Origin: DTU019 sp050949825
Lineage (GTDB): Bacteria; Bacillota; Syntrophomonadia; Syntrophomonadales; Syntrophomonadaceae
Direction: 5' to 3'
Assembly (NCBI GenBank): GCA_050949825.1
Contig: JBMNGL010000001.1
Location: forward strand, 186,001 to 250,000
DNA: 64,000 bases
Shown here: piece after piece, positions 43,000-51,530 of the stretch
Layout: each line of letters opens with the position of its first letter
Numbering within the stretch: the stretch's first letter is position 1
Made by a program: the position numbers and the translations under genes
The notes under the pieces: model-generated
Databases searched by the model: none
What the model was told of the DNA's origin: nothing
The model's input: the letters and a program-made list of their open reading frames with translations, nothing else

Positions 43000-44136
43000 A
43001 TGGGAACGGATCTGGAAAAGCAGAAAAACACAGAAGTTTTTAAGTTGGCCCCAGTAGACATAGACCATCTGTTCAGACGATCCGGGTTAAATGGCAATCA
43101 ATTATCTCCGTTTCAATATAATGCGGAACAGGCAGCCATCAGTAGCCCATCGGAATTTTTCAAAGTCCTGACCGAGAGTTCCAGGTTTAATCAAGTCGCC
43201 AGATGTTTACTGGAACCGGATATAAAAATTGAATTCAACCGCGGCGGAGCAGGTACTGCCGATGAAGCATACTATGTGCTGTTATCCAGACCTGACCAGG
43301 CGGCAGCCGCACTATTGGTAAACGCAGAGGGGGATTTTTTAGTACTGTTGTTTGATGATTGGGCAGCCTACCTGCAATGGTGGTCACCAATATATGTATC
43401 AAGCGGCCTCAGCAGTTATCAGGCAGTATTCCCCCAGGTTATGGAAACGGAAGTCCTTATCTGTGCCCTGCACTGTATTGATATCTACCGCCGCTCCTAT
43501 ATGGAAAGCATGCTGGAGTACAGCGGCGATTTGAATTTGTCGATAACCACCCAGGATTTTGTCGATCTTTTGAAACGAGCCTTAGCCAGCCAGGATAGAC
43601 GCTGGCTCTTGCCTACCCTGTTTGAACTTACCCCCGGCTTAAAAAACAGCAGCCTGGCCCTGAAACCGGAGCATATTAAACAGTTGGAGCAATTCGATTT
43701 TGCTGCCGATAATGAAGGTATCTTGACCTTGGGAGAAAGGGCAAGAATCATAGGGACAGAGTTTATTACCAGTTGGATGGGGGGCCTGGGCTTTCAGGCC
43801 ACTACCTTAATCAAGGGCGAAGAACGCAGCCTCTCCCGGGTATTTCTAGCTGCTACAGCCTTTACTAACCATCTGATTTCCTTTGAGAATGAGGCCTCGG
43901 GCAAGACAAATTTTCGTCACCAGGCCCTTAATGAGGAAGAACTCAAACAAACCCTGGAAAAATGGATGGAAGCCTTGCAGAAAGCTGTTGGCGGGTTAGC
44001 TGCGGCCAAAACTGCTGAACCTGATCCGCTGGCAACAAGCGAAAATGCTGGATCTAAAATGAAATTCTGCGGCCAGTGCGGGGCCCAACTAAGGCCCGGC
44101 AAGAAATTCTGCGGCCAGTGCGGGGTAGCGCTTTAA
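43000..44136 (+). CDS. Zinc-ribbon-tailed cytoplasmic protein of unknown function
   Basis: 378 residues. The C terminus (about 353-378) has two CxxC knuckles in KFCGQCG...KFCGQCG spacing, a zinc ribbon. The remainder (VDIDHLFRRSGLNGNQLSPF and onward) is a mixed domain without membrane helices; its general look recalls secretion-associated chaperones such as EspG, but I cannot support that. ATG 43000 is chosen because AAGGGAGG is seven bases upstream; an ATG at 42994 is too close. Lies between the immunity candidate and two further membrane genes with the same zinc-ribbon type. Confidence 0.7.
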   Translation: MGTDLEKQKNTEVFKLAPVDIDHLFRRSGLNGNQLSPFQYNAEQAAISSPSEFFKVLTESSRFNQVARCLLEPDIKIEFNRGGAGTADEAYYVLLSRPDQAAAALLVNAEGDFLVLLFDDWAAYLQWWSPIYVSSGLSSYQAVFPQVMETEVLICALHCIDIYRRSYMESMLEYSGDLNLSITTQDFVDLLKRALASQDRRWLLPTLFELTPGLKNSSLALKPEHIKQLEQFDFAADNEGILTLGERARIIGTEFITSWMGGLGFQATTLIKGEERSLSRVFLAATAFTNHLISFENEASGKTNFRHQALNEEELKQTLEKWMEALQKAVGGLAAAKTAEPDPLATSENAGSKMKFCGQCGAQLRPGKKFCGQCGVAL

Positions 44137-44148
44137 AAGGGAGGGAGA

Positions 44149-45201
44149 ATGATGAGTGACATGAAGTTCTGTCCTGAGTGTGGGGCAAAACTGGTGCCGG
44201 GTGATCGATTCTGCGGCGACTGCGGTTTTGCTGCCGCCTCCCTGACTGCTGCGGCATCCAGTCAGCCGACGGCAGAGAGGCCGGCCGAAGCAGCGGTGCC
44301 GCCTGCTGGACCGCCGCCCCAAGGGACAGTCGTCACTAACATAGTACCGCCAGCCATGCTATCAGGGGAACCGACAAACATGGGAGGAAGCCTTCCTGCC
44401 GGCGGCATTAAAAGCATCGGAAACAAAAATGCTTTGGTGATCATGATTTCCCTCTTGGCGGTTCTATTTCTAGGCGGTGGCGGCTTATACTGGTGGCTGT
44501 CGCAAGGCGGTGACCCGGGAGCCAATACCGGCCTGCCCGCTGCCAGTCAGAGTCAGCCTGCGGCCCCCAATTCACAGACGATTCCTGGTAGCGCTTCTCA
44601 GGTGGATTTGACCAGGGCTTCCACGTATTTATCAGAACCGGGCCTTAAGCTAACCTTCTTTGTTAATTATCCTGACGGGACTGCCGGCATCGTTGACCGC
44701 ATCAGTGGCCGAGCGGTCCCCAATGAAGTGGTACGGGTCAGTGAAGTGGAAGTGGGTATCGATATGGGAGAGGAGTATGGCTATGGTTTTCACTATGTGG
44801 AACGGCCGGACGGTACTTACTATATTCTAGATAACACCCCAAATGAAATTTTCCCGGTATTAAAAAACAATCTGACCGTTGGACAGACCTGGAATTATCA
44901 AGATGCTTCGGGAATCATTACCTGGACCGTAATGGATATGGGGGTAGATTTGGATCTGGGGTTTGCGAAATTTACCGATTGCCTGCTGGTGCAGGAAGAC
45001 AACCAGGTCGTGGGATGGAAAGCGGTTACCTATTATGCACCGGGAAAAGGCAGTGTGCTGGTTATCGCGCCCGGCGGCGCCACCGAGTATTTCAAGCTAA
45101 CCGCCCTACAAACCATCGATCCGGCCCAGGCGGCCGCAACCGTTATCAAATGGTGCCCGAATTATAAAGATATTAAAGACGAGCGCACCCAAAATTATTA
45201 G
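44149..45201 (+). CDS. Zinc-ribbon, single-pass membrane protein
   Basis: 350 residues. N-terminal zinc ribbon KFCPECG...FCGDCG (about 5-27), a proline/alanine linker, one membrane helix (about 95-117) and an external domain (about 150-350). The topology is cytoplasmic ribbon, external domain. The external domain has DMGEEYGYGFHYVERPDG and ends in IKWCPNYKDIKDERTQNY. It is not recognised. GGGAGGG lies before an ATGATG pair; the second ATG (44152) is equally possible. The ribbon closely resembles that ending the preceding gene, which suggests the two proteins share a partner. Confidence 0.75.
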   Translation: MMSDMKFCPECGAKLVPGDRFCGDCGFAAASLTAAASSQPTAERPAEAAVPPAGPPPQGTVVTNIVPPAMLSGEPTNMGGSLPAGGIKSIGNKNALVIMISLLAVLFLGGGGLYWWLSQGGDPGANTGLPAASQSQPAAPNSQTIPGSASQVDLTRASTYLSEPGLKLTFFVNYPDGTAGIVDRISGRAVPNEVVRVSEVEVGIDMGEEYGYGFHYVERPDGTYYILDNTPNEIFPVLKNNLTVGQTWNYQDASGIITWTVMDMGVDLDLGFAKFTDCLLVQEDNQVVGWKAVTYYAPGKGSVLVIAPGGATEYFKLTALQTIDPAQAAATVIKWCPNYKDIKDERTQNY

Positions 45202-45265
45202 GCAGGGGCAGTATATGATTGAAAGCATAAAATGGCGCATTATCAGATAAAAAGGGGGCTTTACG

Positions 45266-46522
45266 ATGCCGGCAGCTACTGGCAGGATGGAACTATGGCG
45301 GCGGGTCGCTTTACTATTGGGGATACTGATAGGTTTAGCCCTATTTTTTTATGTAGCTCCGGCGATGGTTAGCGTTACATCTGTAGATTGGGAGCGGGAA
45401 CAGGCTGATGAGCTAAAGTCTATAAGCGGTTATGTTTCCGCAGAAAATAAAAGGCTAAATCAGTTGCCTCTGGCCGACTATATTCATGAAAAAAGCGGCG
45501 GCAAAGGGACTTCCTTAGACCCGCAGCGCTGGGAGGTGTTCTTCCAGCAGGTACAGCTAGCCAGCAAAGGTCAATATGATAAATCCCTCTATGGCAACCG
45601 GGTAAGTGAGATGGATAAAGATGACTTTTGGAAACCGCAGGGGCCGGTGCCGGTTTTCTTTAAACCCGAGGAAATTCCTTTTGCAGAATGGGGACTGAAC
45701 TTTAACGAAGGTGAACAGATTTACATCAGCAGAACTGTTGGAGCGGAGACTTCCTATTTGTTATTACGCTATGAAGACTACCAGACAACCGTTACGGCCA
45801 TGTCCAAACCTTATCGTATAGCCCCTGGGTGGCTTTATCATCCCTATCGATTAATGGGCCTGGGGGTCATGGTAATGGGGTTGTTGCTTTACATATTCCT
45901 GCCCCGCCATAAGAGGGCGCCCGGAGATATTGGCTATGCCGGAGGGAGGCTGGTGGCGGGTGATCTGGTGGCAGTCATCCTCCTATTGCCTTTTTACGGC
46001 CTGCCTTATCTGGTCAATAGGGGAACTGTGCAGGCCTTCACCGGCCTGTGGCCCATCACCGCCATCATGTGGACTATAGCAGTATTCTGTGTAATACTGC
46101 TCTATTATAATGCCTGGTATGCATCCTATCGGATCGAACTGACACCGGAAGCCCTATTTATAGTAAGCTTCAAAGGGATAAGGGAATGCCCTTTCCGTGA
46201 TATAGCGGCCGTCAATATCGTTTCCTTGAGCAATCCGGGCTGGTTCCGGAAACTGATTTTAGCAGTGGCGATATTAGCTGTATTAAGCGGGCGCAGGTCT
46301 AGCCAGCCCATGGGAAGCGCAATGCTGACAGCAACTGCAGCCTATGGCGGCATTGAGATATGCAGAAAAAGCGGCGGCAAGCCGGTTTATATCTGGGCGA
46401 CAGATCAAATGGGCGGGATAATCATATACAACATTGACAGGGTGCTGGAAGCCTTCGAAGGTGCCGGGGTGGTTGTCAACCAGGAGCCCAGGGATATCGA
46501 AGGGTTTTCCATGTTAATGTAA
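45266..46522 (+). CDS. Polytopic membrane protein with an external loop and a PH-like tail
   Basis: 418 residues. First helix about 12-32, then an external part of about 160 residues, and three more helices (about 193-212, 233-252, 260-285). The cytoplasmic end (about 286-418) has RIELTPEALFIVSFKGIRECPFRDI, resembling bacterial PH domains, and a short hydrophobic stretch near 325-345. Start ATG with AAGGGGG about 7 bases upstream. Unrecognised family. Same direction as the toxin cluster. Confidence 0.72.
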   Translation: MPAATGRMELWRRVALLLGILIGLALFFYVAPAMVSVTSVDWEREQADELKSISGYVSAENKRLNQLPLADYIHEKSGGKGTSLDPQRWEVFFQQVQLASKGQYDKSLYGNRVSEMDKDDFWKPQGPVPVFFKPEEIPFAEWGLNFNEGEQIYISRTVGAETSYLLLRYEDYQTTVTAMSKPYRIAPGWLYHPYRLMGLGVMVMGLLLYIFLPRHKRAPGDIGYAGGRLVAGDLVAVILLLPFYGLPYLVNRGTVQAFTGLWPITAIMWTIAVFCVILLYYNAWYASYRIELTPEALFIVSFKGIRECPFRDIAAVNIVSLSNPGWFRKLILAVAILAVLSGRRSSQPMGSAMLTATAAYGGIEICRKSGGKPVYIWATDQMGGIIIYNIDRVLEAFEGAGVVVNQEPRDIEGFSMLM

Positions 46523-46732
46523 AGGCGGACTTGTGGCCAAGTCATATTTTCCAAATTGACCTGATCAATATCATGCCGGGGGGTGGCCGCAAAATATTAT
46601 TGTTCCATAATGAACAGGTTATCGTTTAGTCGGCAAAGAAAAGGCAAATTAAGAAAAACCAAATTCAGTTGTTTGAATGAATAAATAGTGGAATCAATAA
46701 TGATTCCACTGCAAAAAGGTATAATTCGCAGG

Positions 46733-46939
46733 TTTGAATGCATAAATATTCGTCGCCAGACTTCGCAGGGGCAACACCATCTGCTTGTCTCACGACGAAA
46801 GGGGTACCGGGCTAATTCACATCCATGTTCAATAGCCCTCTCGCCCCGTCCATGGGGCTCGCCCCCTTTCGTCGCTCGCCTTCGCAGGGTGTTGCTACCA
46901 TGTTCCGTCTAACGGCTCCTACATATTTATACATTCAAA
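46733..46939 (+). repeat. Dispersed repeat with inverted ends (207-bp copy)
   Basis: Begins TTTGAATGCATAAATATTCG and ends ACATATTTATACATTCAAA. The ends are imperfect inverted repeats about 20 bases long, and the interior has GGTACCGGGC, CGCCCCGTCC and GGGGCTCGCC. Outside it, the left flank (46674-46727) has GTTTGAATGAATAAATAG and the palindrome GTGGAATCAATAATGATTCC; a related GCAGTGGAATCAATTATA follows the right end (46961-46978), so there may be two nested insertions. No gene is supported in 46523-46988. Confidence 0.85.
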
Positions 46940-46994
46940 CAACGTAATTGGGGGTTTTTGCAGTGGAATCAATTATAAATTAGGAGGAATGGAT

Positions 46995-47555
46995 ATGTGG
47001 GCTGCAATTATTACCCTCGTAGCGGTGCTGCTTTTGCTGGGCGTGTTTCTGATCTCTACCTACAACGGCCTGGTGAGGCTCAGGCAGCGGGTGCAGAATG
47101 CCTGGTCGCAGGTCGATGTACAGCTTAAAAGGCGCTATGATTTGATTCCTAATTTAGTGAATGCGGTCAAAGGATATGCCGGGCATGAAAAAGACACATT
47201 GGAAAGGGTGACCCAGGCCCGTAATATGGCCATAGCGGCAGGAAATGTCAAGGAACAGTCACAAGCCGAAAATCTTTTGAGCGGAGCATTAAAATCGTTA
47301 TTTGCGGTGGCCGAAGCCTATCCTGAATTAAAGGCCAATACCAATTTTCTGCAATTACAGACCGAACTCAGTGATACCGAAAGCAAGATTGCGTTTTCCC
47401 GTCAGTTCTATAATGACACAGTGCAAAAATTCAACACCAGGATAGAAGTGTTCCCGAACAACCTGGTGGCCGGCATGCTGGGCTTTCAGATGGTCGATTA
47501 TTTTACCCTGCAGGGTGAAGCCGAAGCCAGGCAAAATGTCCGGGTAACTTTTTAA
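46995..47555 (+). CDS. lemA: LemA family protein
   Basis: 186 residues: one N-terminal membrane helix (about 5-22) then a helical bundle with the family segments NGLVRLRQRVQNAWSQVDVQLKRR, DLIPNLVNAVKGYA and AYPELKANTNFL. ATG 46995 is preferred, since AGGAGG is seven bases upstream; ATG 46989 is only one base from it. LemA proteins are commonly found with membrane proteins of the DUF2207 group, as here (47570), and are thought to act in envelope or two-component processes. Role here unknown. Confidence 0.95.
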   Translation: MWAAIITLVAVLLLLGVFLISTYNGLVRLRQRVQNAWSQVDVQLKRRYDLIPNLVNAVKGYAGHEKDTLERVTQARNMAIAAGNVKEQSQAENLLSGALKSLFAVAEAYPELKANTNFLQLQTELSDTESKIAFSRQFYNDTVQKFNTRIEVFPNNLVAGMLGFQMVDYFTLQGEAEARQNVRVTF

Positions 47556-47569
47556 AAGGGGCTTCATAA

Positions 47570-49468
47570 ATGAAAAAAAGAATTAAACCTTGGAAATGTA
47601 AGGTAATCCTATTTTCCTTGTTTTTTGGTTTGCTGCTGCCCCTGGTATGCTGCACCGATATTGCTCAGGCAGAGCGCTCTTTCTCCATGCAGCGGATAGT
47701 AGTCGATGCTGAAGTGCTGCCGGATGCCTCAATGAAGGTAACGGAAAGATTAACCATCAAGTTTTCCGGGCAGTGGAACGGGTTTAATGTAAAGATCCTT
47801 GAGGGCGACACCCCCATCCGGGAAGTTGCGGTTTATGAAGCGGGGCAGCCGTATAAATTCAATCCCGGCAAGGACTACGGCCCGCCCGGAACCTATCTCA
47901 TTAAGAGCGAGGGCGGCAAAAAGCTGATCGACTGGAGCATATCGGCCCGGGATGAAACCCGCACCTTTGATGTGTCTTACCGGGTTATAAACGCGGTCAA
48001 GCTGCATAATGATGTGGCCGAACTATACCGCAAGTTTATCGGCGCGGACAATCAGCACAAGGTTGAGGAAGTCAAGGTAAACCTTAGACTGCCGCCAAAA
48101 GCCCATGATTACAAGCAGGGTGAAGAAATAAGAATCTGGGGTCACGGCCCGCTGAATGGCGAGGTAAACTTTATCTCTGCTGATACTGTTTGCTGGCAGG
48201 TAAGGGGTCTTTCCCCTTATACCTTTGTGGAAGGCCGGGTAGTGATGCCCTTGGCGTTATTCACAGAGGCTCCTGCCCAGACCTATACCGGCAAAACTGC
48301 CCTGGCAGGAATATTAGCCGAAGAAAGCGGCTGGGCGAAGGATGCCAACCGGCAGCGCGCCATGGCCCGGGCTGAATACGCCGGGGCTTTTGCCATAATT
48401 GCATGCGCTGCAGGGGTGGTATTGCTGTTGTGGCGAAAGTACGGGCGCCGTTATGCCGCTCAATTTGAGGGCGAGTACTACCGCGACCTGCCCGCTAATT
48501 ACAGTCCGGCGGAACTGAGTGTGCTGTGGAATTATAATAAAATACAAGCCCATGATCTAACTGCTACTATTCTGGACCTGGCCCGGCGTAAATTCCTGTG
48601 GCTGGAGGAAGACACTGTTCAAGTATCTAGATTATTTGGTAATAAAGAAATAAGCACTTATCGGCTCAGTTTCCTGCCCCGGCCTGAACCCGCCGCATTA
48701 AGAAAGCCGGAGGAAGCCCAACTGCGCGACCATGAACGGGATTTGCTGGATTATCTGCAAAACAGCATCGGCGGCGGCCAAGGATATATCTATTTGACCG
48801 ACATTGAGCAATATGCCAAAAAGTATGGGCAGGACTTTTTCAGCTTTTGGAAAAGATGGACTGCCGGCCTGGAGGCTAAGGGTGAACAGTTGAACTTCTT
48901 TGATCACAGCGGCAATATGCCTCTGGCCACTATCCTGGGGGGCCTGGTGCTGTTTACAGCCGGGGCCGCACTTGTTTCCAAGGCACCCACATGGGGCTTC
49001 GCTTTGATAATAGCCGGGGCCATTATCGGCGTTGTGCCCCGCCTGTTTAAGCGCCGCTCTGTTTCAGGACAGGAAGATTTTGTGCGCTGGCGGGCATTTA
49101 AACGCTTCCTTTTGCATTTTTCCGAGATGGAGCGCCATGAAATACCCAGCCTTATAATATGGGAACACTATCTGGTTTATGCTGTAACCCTGGGGGTAGC
49201 CCGGGAAGTAATGAAGCAGTTGGAGTTGGTATTTCCTAAAATGCAAGACGGGGATTATCATTTTGGCTATGGCTGGCTTACTTACGGCAACGTAACCGGT
49301 TTTACCTCTTTGCCTGATTCCTTAAACGGCATTGGAGCAGCCATGGAGCGTTCCCTCAAATCAGCGCAATCAGCGGTTAGCAAGGCCTCCTCAGGCTCCG
49401 GCGGCGGGGGTGGCTTTTCTGGCGGAGGCGGAGGCGGCGGGGGCGGTTCCAGCTATGGCGGCCGTTAG
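47570..49468 (+). CDS. DUF2207 membrane protein with glycine-rich tail
   Basis: 632 residues. Signal peptide about 1-35, then the external DUF2207 beta domain (VVDAEVLPDASMKVTERLTI). One helix about 268-287, a cytoplasmic part and two adjacent helices about 448-490. The tail is nearly pure glycine and serine (GGGGGFSGGGGGGGGGSSYG), typical of this family. Starts 15 bases after lemA with GGGGC upstream; the LemA-DUF2207 pair is widespread. Family function is unknown. Confidence 0.9.
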   Translation: MKKRIKPWKCKVILFSLFFGLLLPLVCCTDIAQAERSFSMQRIVVDAEVLPDASMKVTERLTIKFSGQWNGFNVKILEGDTPIREVAVYEAGQPYKFNPGKDYGPPGTYLIKSEGGKKLIDWSISARDETRTFDVSYRVINAVKLHNDVAELYRKFIGADNQHKVEEVKVNLRLPPKAHDYKQGEEIRIWGHGPLNGEVNFISADTVCWQVRGLSPYTFVEGRVVMPLALFTEAPAQTYTGKTALAGILAEESGWAKDANRQRAMARAEYAGAFAIIACAAGVVLLLWRKYGRRYAAQFEGEYYRDLPANYSPAELSVLWNYNKIQAHDLTATILDLARRKFLWLEEDTVQVSRLFGNKEISTYRLSFLPRPEPAALRKPEEAQLRDHERDLLDYLQNSIGGGQGYIYLTDIEQYAKKYGQDFFSFWKRWTAGLEAKGEQLNFFDHSGNMPLATILGGLVLFTAGAALVSKAPTWGFALIIAGAIIGVVPRLFKRRSVSGQEDFVRWRAFKRFLLHFSEMERHEIPSLIIWEHYLVYAVTLGVAREVMKQLELVFPKMQDGDYHFGYGWLTYGNVTGFTSLPDSLNGIGAAMERSLKSAQSAVSKASSGSGGGGGFSGGGGGGGGGSSYGGR

Positions 49469-49489
49469 TAGCAGATGAGGAGGGATTAC

Positions 49490-50161
49490 ATGCTTTGTCC
49501 ACATTGTGGAACGGATTCAGCAAAAAACGTCAGGTTCTGCACGGAGTGCGGCAGTGCCATACCGGAGGCGTCTGCTAAGCGGGAATCCGCCGAGAGAATC
49601 GGCTTTTCGCCCCTGATCAATGATCCGGCCTTTGCGACCTACATCAAAAACACCAGGCGCTGGGCCTGCATATTTTCATCAATATTGGCGGCTATTGCCA
49701 TTGTCGGCTTCTACATCTATGGCGAAACCAGTTCGGAAATGGACAACCCCGAGGCACTCTACATAGGTCTTGGAATCGGGGGGATGTTCCTGGCCATAGC
49801 CCTTTTCCAGAGCATGGGCAAGAGGAGCACCACCTGGGACGGGGTAGTGGTTGACAAAAAAATCGAGAAAAAAAGACGCAAACGGCACTCAGGTGAAAAC
49901 CAATATTGGGAAGATTATACTTTGTATACGGTGCTGATAAAGCCCGAAAACGGCAAGATGTATAGCAGGAGCGCCGAGGATGACGATACGGTTTTCAACT
50001 ACTTCCAGATTGGCGATAAGGTGCGCTATCATGGCAACTTGAATTCCCTGGAAAAACATGATAAATCGGGAGACAGCATTATCTTTTGCAACGCCTGCGC
50101 CAGTTTAAACGACATACAGGATGATGTCTGCTTCCGCTGCCACTGCCCGCTGCTTAAATAA
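49490..50161 (+). CDS. Zinc-ribbon/DUF3592-like membrane protein
   Basis: 223 residues. N-terminal zinc ribbon CPHCG...CTECG (3-20), two membrane helices (about 58-77, 88-104), a DUF3592-like cytoplasmic domain (WDGVVVDKKIEKKRRKRHSG..., IGDKVRYHGNL) and a final second ribbon CNAC...CFRC. ATG 49490 is chosen because GAGGAGG precedes it by about seven bases. Third protein with a CxxCG ribbon in this cluster. The N-terminal frame before it (MRRDY) is not needed. Confidence 0.82.
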   Translation: MLCPHCGTDSAKNVRFCTECGSAIPEASAKRESAERIGFSPLINDPAFATYIKNTRRWACIFSSILAAIAIVGFYIYGETSSEMDNPEALYIGLGIGGMFLAIALFQSMGKRSTTWDGVVVDKKIEKKRRKRHSGENQYWEDYTLYTVLIKPENGKMYSRSAEDDDTVFNYFQIGDKVRYHGNLNSLEKHDKSGDSIIFCNACASLNDIQDDVCFRCHCPLLK

Positions 50162-50294
50162 GCCTGGTCGGATCGGCGTCATTGTTGCTCATCAAGACGG
50201 AGTGCCGGGTTTGGTATTGAGATAATAATGGCGGAGAGAGGCATTATAATGGTCCAGTAGGTAAACAAGAGTCAAAAAGCTGTGGATTAGAGGC

Positions 50295-50323
50295 TTGCGA
50301 TTAGCTTGCTTATGGGGTAAAAT
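50295..50323 (+). promoter_or_regulatory. Promoter of tRNA-Ser (GGA)
   Basis: TTGCGA (50295-50300), 17 bases, TAAAAT (50318-50323); the tRNA begins about 47 bases further. A short CTTACC/GGTAAG hairpin lies between. Confidence 0.65.
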
Positions 50324-50370
50324 ACTATAGTCATCTTACCTTATTGGTAAGAAAACTGAATAATGATTAC

Positions 50371-50465
50371 GGAGAGGTGGCTGAGTTTGGCTGAAGGCGC
50401 TCGATTGGAAATCGAGTAGACGGCTAATACCTGTCTCGCGGGTTCGAATCCCGCCCTCTCCGCCA
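50371..50465 (+). tRNA. tRNA-Ser (GGA)
   Basis: Acceptor GGAGAGG pairs with CCTCTCC, CCA encoded. Anticodon loop TT-GGA-AA, long variable arm, T loop GTTCGAATC. Its anticodon pairs with the UCC specifier of the T-box at 27864. With the others, all four serine isoacceptors (TGA, GCT, CGA, GGA) are in this window. Confidence 0.97.
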
Positions 50466-50476
50466 TTAGTCAATAT

Positions 50477-50517
50477 ACCGGCATTCCTGGCAAACAGGAA
50501 GCCGGTTTATTCATTTT
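50477..50517 (+). terminator. Terminator after tRNA-Ser (GGA)
   Basis: Stem ACCGGC/GCCGGT with a nested TTCCTG/CAGGAA stem, followed by a T-rich stretch. Confidence 0.8.
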
Positions 50518-50643
50518 AGGCATGTGTTTTTTCGCCTGAAAGTGTTTGGAAATCAAACAGAACTACCACTTATCATCACAACCTTGTCCCCTGGAAGTAA
50601 AAAGCGCCGCTTTCTTTCTCCAAACCAGCTGCCATTGTACTCC

Positions 50644-50720
50644 TTGACAGGAATATGTTAACAGATATAATATATACGACAACAGAACTGACCGGTCAAA
50701 AACAGAACTGGTTAGTCAGG
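50644..50720 (+). promoter_or_regulatory. Promoter and tandem operator of the tetR gene
   Basis: TTGACA (50644-50649), 16 bases, TATAAT (50666-50671). Downstream are two direct copies of ACAGAACTG-(3 bases)-GTCA (about 50682-50716), the first containing the palindrome TGACCGGTCA. A similar TGACCGGCCGGT occurs at 51436-51447, before the exporter genes. These are likely binding sites of the TetR protein encoded next. Confidence 0.75.
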
Positions 50721-50732
50721 AGGTCTCGTTTG

Positions 50733-51353
50733 ATGAGCATGAGGGAGAAAGAAAAGGATTTTAAAAAGCAATTGATAGCCGACGCCGCTTATAGCCTGTT
50801 ATCCAAGATTCCCTATGAATCTGTTACCGTGGATGATGTGGCCAAAGCGGCCGGTTGTGGAAAAGGCACCATTTATCAGTATTTTGAAAACAAGGATCAT
50901 GTTCTGGCTTATCTGGTTTACATTGACTTGAAAAAACTGTGCGGCGAAATCGAAGCGCAGTGCGTAAAAAATCCCGACCTGCAGGAAGCCATATTTAATT
51001 ACATGCTGTTGCATTACAATTATTATCTTAAAAGCAGCCAGATATTTTCTTCCTGGCTGCGCCGCAGTCTGGAAGAAAACATGGAGTCGGAGTGGGCGCA
51101 GGCTATTAAGGAGATACAGGAGCAAAAGCTGCAGATGATGGTGCGGGTTCTGGAGCGGGGAATAAAGGAGCAGTCCCTCATAGAGGTCGATCCATATCAT
51201 TTGGCCCGGCTGCTGGAAAACATCTTTCGTGACATTACCTTTAGCTTGCCGGATAAAAATGGGCATGATGAAGAACTCGGCAAAATGCTGGATTTGGTAA
51301 AAATGGTTATAAGCAGCGGTATTTTTATAAACAAGGCCTTGCAGAAGGCTTGA
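50733..51353 (+). CDS. TetR-family transcriptional regulator
   Basis: 206 residues. N-terminal helix-turn-helix (about 27-50: VTVDDVAKAAGCGKGTIYQYFENK) and a helical ligand domain. ATG 50733 has AGGAGG nine bases upstream; the longer frame overlaps its own promoter. It lies upstream of the HlyD/ABC exporter genes in the same direction and probably represses them and itself through the operators at 50682-50716 and 51436-51447. Confidence 0.92.
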   Translation: MSMREKEKDFKKQLIADAAYSLLSKIPYESVTVDDVAKAAGCGKGTIYQYFENKDHVLAYLVYIDLKKLCGEIEAQCVKNPDLQEAIFNYMLLHYNYYLKSSQIFSSWLRRSLEENMESEWAQAIKEIQEQKLQMMVRVLERGIKEQSLIEVDPYHLARLLENIFRDITFSLPDKNGHDEELGKMLDLVKMVISSGIFINKALQKA

Positions 51354-51530
51354 AACAGCCTGGTGTTGGAGGCCGCGCAAAAGAATTGCTAAAGTAGGGA
51401 ATGCCCGCACTGCTCGGTGATGGGAGGGAGCCTCTGACCGGCCGGTTCTTCCCGCGGAAGGTGAACAAACCACAGCAGTGGGGCCTTTAAATGTGGCCCA
51501 ATCAAAAGGGATGGGGAGGTTTAAACAAAG

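Noticed and set aside
33212..50465. An integrative element between the two tRNA-Ser genes
   Set aside because: No integrase or recombinase and no clear repeat of a tRNA 3' end could be shown; kept only as a synteny-break finding.
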